10,928 bases of DNA, taken from NCBI GenBank assembly GCA_030267965.1, contig BRYA01000834.1:1-10928 (forward strand), written 5' to 3'. The number at the start of each line of letters is the position of its first letter. Position 1 is the stretch's first letter. Of the stretch, positions 4,336 through 10,928 are shown one piece after another. This DNA is from Triparma columacea (Eukaryota > Sar > Bolidophyceae > Parmales > Triparmaceae). The notes under the pieces were generated by a model, which had not been told where the DNA came from, searched no databases, and saw nothing but the letters and a program-made list of their open reading frames with translations. Both the position numbers and the translations under genes were made by a program.

Positions 4336-7050
4336 TTAATCTACATCCTTGGGCTTGTGGGATGCTTTCATTGCAGTAGCCTTCCTGAACATGTCGCCTT
4401 TGTCTTTGACCTTTGACATGTTCCACTGAGACAAATCACTGTCGAAAGAGGTCGCATTCTCGAACATGTTACTCATATCCGTGCAGTTCGATGTGTTCCA
4501 GGTAGAGAGATCAGAGTTGAAAGCCGAGCAATCATAGAACATGAATCGCATATTCGTGCAGTTCGATGTGTCCCATGAGGAGAGATCAGAGTTGAAAGCC
4601 GAGCAACCATTAAACATGCTTCTCATATTCGTGCAGTTCGATGTGTTCCACGTAGAGATGTCAGAGTTGAAAGCCTCGCAACCATCAAACATGAAACTCA
4701 TATCCGTGCAGTTCGATGTGTTCCACGTAGAGAGATCAGAGTTGAAAGCCGAGCAACGATGAAACATGAGTTCCATGTTCGTGCAGTTCGAAACGTCCCA
4801 TCGACTCAGGTCCTCATTGAATTCCTCCGCGTCCTTAAAAAGCTTCTTAAAACTCGTAACCTCTGAAACGTCCCAGTCCTCAATCGGCCCGTACTTCTCC
4901 CTCGCCTTCTCCTTATCCTGCACCCACTCCTTCGCTGCCTCCTTCAGCTGGGTGTTTGGGGTCTCCTTGGGCTTGTGGGATGCTTTCATAGAAGTAGCGT
5001 TGAGGAACATGTCGTCTTTGTCTTCGACCTTTGACATGTTCCACTGAGACAAATCACTGTCGAAAGTGGTCGCATTCTTGAACATGCCACTCATACTCGT
5101 GCAGTTCGATGTGTTCCATGTGGAGATGTCCGAGTTGAAAGCCGAGCAACCATAGAACATGTAGCCCATATCCGTGTAGTTCGATGTGTCCCACTTAGAG
5201 AGATCAGAGTTCAAAGCCGAGCAACCATAGAACATGCAACTCATATCCGTGCAGTTCGATGTGTCCCACGTAGAGAGATCAGAGTTGAAAGCCGAGCAAC
5301 CATAGAACATTCTCCACATACTCGTGCAGTTCGATGTGTTCCACGTAGAGATGTCTGAGTCGAAGGCCGAGCAACCACAGAACATGTCATGCATATTCGT
5401 GCAGTTCGATGTGTTCCACGTAGAGAGATCAGAGTTGAAAGCTGAGCATCTTCGAAACATTCCTCCCATATTCGTGCACTTCGATGTGTTCCATGTAGAG
5501 AGATCAGAGTTGAAAGCCGAGCAAGCAGCAAACATGTCCTCCATATTCGTGCAGTTCGATGTGTTCCATGTAGAGAGATCAGAGTTGAAAGCTGAGCAAT
5601 CATAAAACATGCCACGCATATTCGTGCAGTTCGATGTGTCCCACTTAGAGATGTCAGAGTTGAAAGCCGAGGAACCATAGCAACCATAGAACATGTCACC
5701 CATATTCGTGCAGTTCGATGTGTTCCAATTAGAGACATCAGAGTTGAAAGCTGAGCAACATTGAAACATGCTGTTCATATTCGTGCACTTCGATGTGTTC
5801 CACGAAGAGAGATCAGAGTTGAAAACCTTGCAGTCAAAGAACGCGCAGAACATACTCGTGACATTCGAAACGTCCCATCGACTCAGGTCCTCATTGAAGT
5901 CCCCCCCGTACTCAAAAAGCCTCTCAAAACTCGTAACCTCTGACACGTCCCAGTCTTCAATCATGCCGTACACACCCTTCGCCTTCTCCTTATCTTCGCA
6001 CCACTCGAACGCTGCCTCCTTCAGCTGTTCGTTGCTGGTGAACTTGAAGCCGCTTCCGGCCTCCACAGGTGGAGGAGGGGGGGGCTGAGTCTTTGCCTTC
6101 ATCTCCACTTCCTCCCTCTCCTCGCTCGACTTGGGCTTGTGAGAACTTGACATTGCTCTAGCTCCATCAAACATGTCACTCATATCCGTACAGTTCGATG
6201 CGGTCCCAAGGAGCCTCGCGATGCAATCCTCCAAGCTCGGTCTCAAGTGACTGTCCTCGGCAGTGCACTCCATAGCAAGATCCCTCAGCAGCTTCTCCTT
6301 CTTCTTGTCGAATCCAGCTCTTTTGTCTGCGGGCACTTTAGTACTCCTCGCCCTCTTGAAGAGCTTCCTGTTCAGAGGCCGTTGCCTGCTGTCGAATGCT
6401 TTCAGCCCAGTCAGCAACTCGAGGAGGACAACCCCGTAAGAGAAGACGTCGCTGGCCACGGTAAACGTCCCGCAAATAAATTCATAATAAGGGTCAATGT
6501 AACCCGAATCCGCCTCCTTTGCGATTCCCGCATCGGCAATCTTGGCGCGCCCGTCGGCGTCGAGCAAAATGTTTGCACTCTTGACGTCCCTGTGGAAGAT
6601 GCTTGGCTTGTTCCTTTCACTATCAGGTTGGTGAAGGTAATGTAGGCCCGAGGCGACACCTACTGCAATGTCAATCCTCTCTGATGCCGTCAAAGGGGGG
6701 AAGGTACTAGAAGGGAGCAGCCTATCCGCCAAACTCCCGCCTGGCATGTACCTGTAGACCAAACAAAGAGGATTTCCAGGTTCCGCTAAAGATCCCAACA
6801 AGGGGACAACATTCTCATACCTGCACATACTCAGCACGCTGAGCTCCCTCCTGAACTCCGTGTCGTCGACTTGGACCCCCTGCATATCCTCAATTACCTT
6901 AATAGCGACTTGGGAGCCCACAATTTGTCCAAAGAAGACATCGCCAGATCCTCCATGGCCAATCTTGTTCTGGACACTGAAGGAGTTGGTCATGCTCGAA
7001 AGCGAGGCGTAGCTGTACTTCGTAGAGCCATCAGCGGCTAAGGCGCTCAT
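4336..7050 (-). CDS. RLK/Pelle-like protein kinase fused to two DUF285 repeat modules
   Basis: The 904-residue protein has no intron, signal peptide or obvious membrane segment, so it is probably cytosolic. Residues 24-283 form a protein kinase of the RLK/Pelle/IRAK type: glycine loop G-H-G-G-S-G-D-V at 31-38, A-I-K with K51, a candidate helix-C glutamate at E69, catalytic loop H-R-D-V-K-S-A-N at 153-160, and D173. The usual D-F-G is D-A-G, and the P+1 region reads G-Y-I-D-P-Y, as in plant receptor-like kinases. The main catalytic residues are present, so activity is likely. A linker follows, with a relic of a repeat cap (285-307) and a P6 run. Then come two DUF285 (BspA-like) modules. Module 1 has an N-cap at 340-385, twelve 25-residue units at 386-688 and an end cap. 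Module 2 has an N-cap at 699-744, six units at 745-894 and an end cap. I infer that the repeats bind a ligand or partner and the kinase signals. The start ATG at 7050 lies about 30 residues before the glycine loop. Confidence 0.93.
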   Translation of the reverse strand: MSALAADGSTKYSYASLSSMTNSFSVQNKIGHGGSGDVFFGQIVGSQVAIKVIEDMQGVQVDDTEFRRELSVLSMCRYENVVPLLGSLAEPGNPLCLVYRYMPGGSLADRLLPSSTFPPLTASERIDIAVGVASGLHYLHQPDSERNKPSIFHRDVKSANILLDADGRAKIADAGIAKEADSGYIDPYYEFICGTFTVASDVFSYGVVLLELLTGLKAFDSRQRPLNRKLFKRARSTKVPADKRAGFDKKKEKLLRDLAMECTAEDSHLRPSLEDCIARLLGTASNCTDMSDMFDGARAMSSSHKPKSSEEREEVEMKAKTQPPPPPPVEAGSGFKFTSNEQLKEAAFEWCEDKEKAKGVYGMIEDWDVSEVTSFERLFEYGGDFNEDLSRWDVSNVTSMFCAFFDCKVFNSDLSSWNTSKCTNMNSMFQCCSAFNSDVSNWNTSNCTNMGDMFYGCYGSSAFNSDISKWDTSNCTNMRGMFYDCSAFNSDLSTWNTSNCTNMEDMFAACSAFNSDLSTWNTSKCTNMGGMFRRCSAFNSDLSTWNTSNCTNMHDMFCGCSAFDSDISTWNTSNCTSMWRMFYGCSAFNSDLSTWDTSNCTDMSCMFYGCSALNSDLSKWDTSNYTDMGYMFYGCSAFNSDISTWNTSNCTSMSGMFKNATTFDSDLSQWNMSKVEDKDDMFLNATSMKASHKPKETPNTQLKEAAKEWVQDKEKAREKYGPIEDWDVSEVTSFKKLFKDAEEFNEDLSRWDVSNCTNMELMFHRCSAFNSDLSTWNTSNCTDMSFMFDGCEAFNSDISTWNTSNCTNMRSMFNGCSAFNSDLSSWDTSNCTNMRFMFYDCSAFNSDLSTWNTSNCTDMSNMFENATSFDSDLSQWNMSKVKDKGDMFRKATAMKASHKPKDVD
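4369..4818 (-). repeat. DUF285 repeat array, module 2 (six units of 75 bp)
   Basis: Six in-frame 75-bp units encode 25 residues each. Key positions are W7, C12, M15, M18-F19, C22 and A24-F25, with S-x-W-[ND]-T-S in the first half. The first unit (N-E-D-L-S-R-W-D-V-S) and the last (ending K-A-T-A-M) are divergent end units. The K-A-S-H-K-P-K cap follows and ends the protein. Confidence 0.95.
4987..5895 (-). repeat. DUF285 repeat array, module 1 (twelve units of 75 bp)
   Basis: Twelve in-frame units lie in a row. Eleven are exactly 75 bp and the third is 84 bp because of a three-residue insertion in C-Y-G-S-S-A-F. The nucleotide identity among internal units is visibly high, including many synonymous positions, which suggests recent expansion or gene conversion. 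Confidence 0.95.
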
Positions 7051-7351
7051 GCTTCTATTGGTTGTACGGATAACTCTATTATCAGGTCAATACCTACTGG
7101 AAAATCTGCAAAATCCGAGCCGCAACTGTTGTGTCTCAACAATCACCTAGCTCAAGCATCATATCAGGTGCGTTCCGCCGCTCATTTCATAACCCTAACC
7201 CTAACAGATTTATCCTCACAATCCCAAGAGTCTCCTGAGTTTCCCACTTCAAACACTCAACTAACTAACGCCCCCCATATCTTAACTAACCCTACGCTTG
7301 GTTCCTTGGTTTCTACCAACAGGCAAAGAAGCGGAGATTTGAGGGTAGATA
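7051..7351. promoter_or_regulatory. Divergent intergenic region, probable bidirectional promoter
   Basis: These 301 bp separate the start codons of two oppositely transcribed repeat-kinase genes and so must hold both promoters and leaders. It contains a double telo-box. A CAACAG acceptor at 7317-7322 preceded by a pyrimidine-rich stretch, together with a CAGGTGCG donor-like site near 7168, would allow a leader intron in the plus-strand gene. No coding frame is supported. Confidence 0.55.
7191..7205 (+). promoter_or_regulatory. Double telo-box (AACCCTAACCCTAAC)
   Basis: Two CCCTAA units in tandem plus a partial third match the plant-type telomere/telo-box sequence family. The position in a divergent promoter favours a transcription-factor site rather than a telomere remnant. 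A single AACCCTA follows at 7288-7294. Confidence 0.35.
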
Positions 7352-10300
7352 ATGGAGGAGAATATCGTCGTGTACGACGGGAAAACGTCGTTCAAGGGCG
7401 ATACGAGTATTACAAGGTTCACTGTTGCAGATGGAGTCACTGAGATTGGTGAAAATGCCTTTCGTGGGTGCACGGGCTTGACGTCGTTGGAGGGCCTTCC
7501 TACAGGAGTCACTACGATTGGTGAAGAGGCCTTTCGTGGATGCACGGGCTTGACATCGCTGGAGGGTCTTCCTACAGGAGTCACTAAGATTGGTTTTCGG
7601 GCCTTTTATTGCTGCGATGGCTTGACATCGTTGGAGGGTCTTCCTACAGGAGTCACAACGATTGGTCGATATGCCTTTTATGGATGCACGGGCTTGACGT
7701 CTTTGGAGGGTCTTCGTTCTACGGGAGTCGCTGAGATTGGTCAATATGTCTTTTATGGATGCACGGGCTTGACGTCGTTTGAGGGTCTTCCTACAGGAGT
7801 CACTACGATTGGTAATGTGGCCTTTTCTGGATGCACAGGCTTGACGTCGTTGGAGGGTCTTCGTTTTACGGGAGTCACTACGATTGGTAATCAAGCCTTT
7901 AAGGGATGCACGGGCTTGACATCGTTGGAGGGTCTTCCAACGGGAGTCACTGAGATTGGTAATTTTGCCTTTCAGGGATGCACGGGCTTGACGTCTTTGG
8001 TTGGACTTCCCCCAGACCTGACTCCACCACAAAACACCTTCTCAGCATGCAAGCCCCTCTCCCTTATGCAGCGCCTTGAAGAATCCCAAGACCCCTCCCC
8101 AGACTTTTTCAAGAAGCAGTTCTCCGAATACCCCATCCACTTCAAGTTGAGTTCTTCATTTCAAACGATTGAGGAACTCAAAAATCTCCTACAACCTCTT
8201 CGCACCGAAGTGCTCTCTCACCAAGAATCAGCCTCCACCCCCCCCTTCACGCCCCTCCACTTCCTGTGCGCCAACAGAAATCAGGATCTTCTCCAAAAAG
8301 CCGTCCCCCTGCTCATTCGCATCGACCAATCATGGACATCCAAGAAGGAGGTGGCGAGATTGTACACCCCCCTTCACTTTGCGAGGTAAGTAATGCAAGC
8401 TAGCAAACTTCTGCCATGCATACTAATACTAATCCCTCCCCCCCCCCCTTCCCCCCCCCTTCCCCCCTCCCCTCCTCAGTGAGAACCCCTTCTCAACCCG
8501 TGAAACCATATTGCACATCATCAACGCCGATCCCCAACAACTATTGGCGAAGAATGCCGACGAGGAGACCCCCTTGCGTTGTGCTGCCAGGCTTAAGCGC
8601 CCCCTCCTCTTCCAAATGACCCTCTTCGCACGACACCCTCACAACGAGGAGCAGTTCAAACCCGTCGCAAAGGCCTACATGGACAATCTACGGACGTCCC
8701 CACCCCCCAATCTTAATGCTTTCACTCCTGCAGAGCAGAACGGATGGGTTGAGCTCGTGTCGGATAGCGCCCTTCTCAGTGATCTCTCCTCCGAAGATTG
8801 CAACCTACTCCAACTTTCCCTCGATCTCATCCAATCCTGCGACCTCTCCGTTGCGGAGGCTCTCGCAAGGGCCGTCGACTTCACCGGTCGCGAAGCAATT
8901 GACCTTGCTGTCCCCGAAATAAAGAAGGCCCTCCAGTCGCGCCTCCTTTTCCTTGGGCGCTACGAGCTCTTCAAGGGCCCCCCTATTCACAAGTCTGCAA
9001 CCTGCGTTGTCATGAAGGCATACGACGATCACGCCGAAGATGACTACCGTAAGGAATTCAAGAAGTTCGCGGACTCGTCAACAAATCTAATCACGAAGGA
9101 GGACTTCCGCTCAACCTTGCTCACGCTCGGCGTGACTCTCGATGCTACCCTGTTTGAAGAAAAGGTGAGGACGGCAATATCCCGACTGCAATATCCCGAC
9201 TGCAATATCCCGACTGCAATATCCCATTTATCCTATGTAACGCACACAGGCCACTAACCCCCACGCCGCACCACTCCTCACTCACCGCAGTTTGCCCATT
9301 GGGATGCTGATCACTCCAATACCATCACTGAGGACGAGTACCTTAAGTTCTGCAAGGAGCAGTTGGACAACAACCAGAGGCACGAGGTCGTCTTCAAGTT
9401 CATGAAGAATAAGGATCAGTTCGATCGCGAGATCGACGCCCGAGAGAAGGTGAGATACATTACTATACTTCTCCGTATAGGCAAACACCAAAGCAGCACC
9501 TCGACTTATCCACTAACACTAAAAAACCCTTGCCACAGAACGAGCTCGACTCAAAATTTGTCATCGGTGTCAACCACACCTACGATGGATCTACCGACGA
9601 GTCATTCCTCTCGGCGCTGCAACAGGAAGACCTGGGCGAGTACAAGTTCGCCGTGGTCATGCCTTGTGCCGATCGAAACTTGGACACCATCTTTCGCTCC
9701 GAGCGTCCCGACATAACAACGGTTCGCTCCTTATCGAAGCAGGTAGCAGAAGCAGCTGGCCACTGCCACGAGAAGCAGGTGAGAGTGGATTAATGAATAC
9801 CAAGACAGCACTGCAGCACATCTTCACTAACATTTGCCCCCCCCTTCCCCCCTCCCCCCTCCTCCCTCACAGCTCATCCATGGCGACCTCAAGTTCCTCA
9901 ACGTCGTCCGATACTCGTCCCGCGTCCGTCTCATTGATTTGGACGCCAGCGTGCCCATGTGCGACGATTCAACTTCATTTTACGCGGGCGCCAAGTTCTC
10001 CTCTGGCGTACTCCCCCCCGAGATGTTTTATGCCCTCAAAGATGACGACGAAATTAAGCAGTTTGAGACCTACTTTGCAGACGCGAGGGAGTCCGACCAC
10101 GAGCTCTGGGAGAAGATTCAACCCAAGATGTTCAAGAAAGGCAGGAAGAAGAAAAAGTACGTCGTCAAGACTTTCCTCACTACGTTAATCGAGGACAAGG
10201 ACGGTGACAAAATCGAGCAGCCCCTTAATCCCTCATCCCTTCCCTACCAGCTCGTGCCTTCCTCCCCCTCCTTCGACGCTTGGTCATTCGGTACGATTCT

Positions 10301-10928
10301 CTACGCCCTCTGCACCGGTTCCCCTCTCTTCAACGTGAATCGAGATAACGACCTCAGGGGCGGCGCTGACATGCACGAGGTCGCAACGTGGGATGACGCG
10401 AAGAAGACAAAGTCCCTCGCCGAGGTCAACGACCCGATGGCAAAAGACCTGCTGTCCAAACTTCTAGCGAAAGACCCTGAAGACCGCCCGAACACATTCC
10501 AGGACGTTCTTAACCACTCGTTCTTTACGATGGAAGGAGTCGGGGGAGATACTAAGCTCCTGCAGGAGATGAGGGAGGAAATGACAGCCAACTTCAAGAA
10601 GCAGGAGGAGTATCATTCCAAGAGTGAAAAACTAATGCAGAGCATCATGGACAACACGATCGAGCTGAAGAGTATGGGGAAGGAGACGATGGATAAAATT
10701 GATGCGAGCACGGGCGTCCTCTGCGAGGCAATCTTTGAGGCGACGGAGGTTGCAACTCCAACATGCTTCATAATCTTGCCTTACAAGCTACCGCCACCAC
10801 TGGAGGAGGGGGAGGACGACGAATCGCTTGCTGCTAGGGCAAAGGAGATGCTTGACAAAGCCGAGGGCTTCATGGACAACGTGACAAATCTCACAGAGAC
10901 GACCTCCTCCTTCATTTCCAACCCCGCC
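7352..10928 (+). CDS. BspA-like LRR - ankyrin - protein kinase with EF-hand insertion, partial at right edge
   Basis: Five exons (7352-8385, 8480-9164, 9291-9449, 9539-9778, 9873-10928) join in phase to 1058 residues with no stop before the window ends. Residues 27-220 are eight LRR_5 units, with a degenerate ninth after them. Residues about 290-400 and 474-496 hold ankyrin-like repeats (T-P-L-H-F at two sites, E-T-P-L-R-C-A-A, G-R-E-A-I-D-L-A). The kinase domain runs from about 505 to 921. Its glycine-loop region is atypical (G-P-P-I-H-K-S-A-T). An EF-hand pair follows, with a degenerate first hand and a canonical second loop at 578-589 (D-A-D-H-S-N-T-I-T-E-D-E). The next strand carries V-V-F-K-F-M with K609, and helix C carries E620. 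The catalytic loop is H-G-D-L-K-F-L-N (709-716), the metal motif D-L-D (728-730), and the APE counterpart P-P-E (754-756). Residues about 930-985 are coiled-coil-like, followed by a hydrophobic block F-I-I-L-P-Y-K-L-P. No signal peptide is seen. The likely role is an intracellular, possibly calcium-responsive, signalling kinase. Confidence 0.88.
7430..8011 (+). repeat. BspA-like (LRR_5) repeat array, eight units
   Basis: Eight units of 24 residues (units 4 and 6 have 25) follow the pattern G-V-T-x-I-G-x-x-A-F-x-G-C-T-G-L-T-S-L, a typical LRR_5 consensus. The nucleotide sequence is nearly identical between units; most changes fall on unit positions 5, 8, 9 and 12. The array lies within exon 1. 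Confidence 0.95.
8386..8479 (+). other. Intron 1 of the LRR-kinase gene
   Basis: Donor GAG|GTAAGT, branch-like TACTAATACTAAT at 8421-8433, a C-rich pyrimidine tract and a CTCAG acceptor. The junction makes serine AG|T and joins two halves of an ankyrin-like repeat. Confidence 0.88.
9165..9290 (+). other. Intron 2 of the LRR-kinase gene
   Basis: Donor AAG|GTGAGG, CACTAAC at 9252-9258 and a CGCAG acceptor, phase 0. It separates the two EF-hands and carries a 14-bp tandem repeat. Confidence 0.88.
9174..9225 (+). repeat. 14-bp tandem repeat inside intron 2
   Basis: Three full perfect copies of GCAATATCCCGACT (9174-9187, 9188-9201, 9202-9215) are followed by ten bases of a fourth. They start nine bases after the splice donor. 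Confidence 0.95.
9450..9538 (+). other. Intron 3 of the LRR-kinase gene
   Basis: Donor AAG|GTGAGA, CACTAAC at 9511-9517 and a GCCACAG acceptor, phase 0. It falls in the kinase N-lobe after helix C. Confidence 0.87.
9779..9872 (+). other. Intron 4 of the LRR-kinase gene
   Basis: Donor CAG|GTGAGA, CACTAAC at 9824-9830, a long C-rich tract and a CTCACAG acceptor, phase 0. It lies directly before the catalytic-loop codons (L-I-H-G-D), so the splice is confirmed by the kinase motif on either side. Confidence 0.9.

Noticed and set aside
5241..5738. 165-codon frame and several plus-strand frames over the DUF285 units
   Set aside because: These are shifted or antisense shadows of the 75-bp repeat, open for the same periodic reason.
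4369..5895. CRISPR-like look of regularly spaced repeats
   Set aside because: The whole period is repeated coding sequence of 75 bp without unique spacers, and the genome is eukaryotic.
7191..7205. Interstitial telomere or chromosome end
   Set aside because: Only about two and a half units are present, flanked by genes on both sides.
7313..8032. 239-codon minus-strand frame across the LRR_5 array
   Set aside because: The repeat unit length is a multiple of three, so an open antisense frame is copied in every unit. The product (repeated R-R-Q-A-R-A-S-x-K-G) has no family resemblance, while the plus frame is a clear LRR_5 protein continuing into further domains.
9363..9716. Unspliced plus-strand frames reading through introns 3 and 4
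   Set aside because: They run through introns with consensus donors, branch motifs and acceptors. The spliced path restores kinase motifs on both sides.
1..10928. tRNA, rRNA, transposon or viral genes
   Set aside because: No cloverleaf, ribosomal core sequence, reverse transcriptase, integrase, transposase or capsid-like motif was seen on either strand by eye.

Overview
The window reads as nuclear DNA of a eukaryotic microalga, most probably a stramenopile with a red-lineage secondary plastid. A bolidophyte such as Triparma or a relative would fit, but that name is inference. Four observations support this: GT-AG introns of about 90-200 nt, mostly with GTGAG or GTAAGT donors and an ACTAAC/ACTAAT branch-site-like motif; a nuclear gene whose product begins with a signal peptide cut just before a phenylalanine, the hallmark of plastid import in diatoms and relatives; an aspartate carbamoyltransferase of eukaryotic type; and large BspA-like (LRR_5) and DUF285 repeat proteins fused to protein kinases. 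Noncoding DNA is rich in CT, GT and poly-C tracts.

Layout. Positions 1-1016 hold only weak candidates: a short minus-strand frame that looks like a PQQ/beta-propeller fragment, three perfect 21-bp repeats, and a lysine-rich plus-strand frame. Positions 1017-2012 (minus) hold a four-exon gene for a small plastid-targeted protein of unknown function, reconstructed here by splicing. Positions 2013-2673 are noncoding and pyrimidine-rich. Positions 2674-3687 (minus) hold an intact single-exon aspartate carbamoyltransferase. Positions 3688-4335 are its leader and upstream region, with GA/GT microsatellites and a pair of CRE-like sites. Positions 4336-7050 (minus) hold an intronless 904-residue kinase-DUF285 protein. 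Positions 7051-7351 form a divergent intergenic region with a telo-box. Positions 7352-10928 (plus, running off the right edge) hold a five-exon gene with BspA-like LRRs, ankyrin-like repeats, and a protein kinase domain whose N-lobe is interrupted by an EF-hand pair.

The most striking part is 4336-10928: two divergently transcribed genes, about 300 bp apart, that both join a kinase to a nearly identical-unit solenoid, in opposite domain orders. In both solenoids the backbone is almost invariant and the differences between units fall mainly on a few fixed positions. I infer a pair of intracellular recognition/signalling kinases, one possibly calcium-sensing. No ligand, partner or pathway can be read from the sequence.
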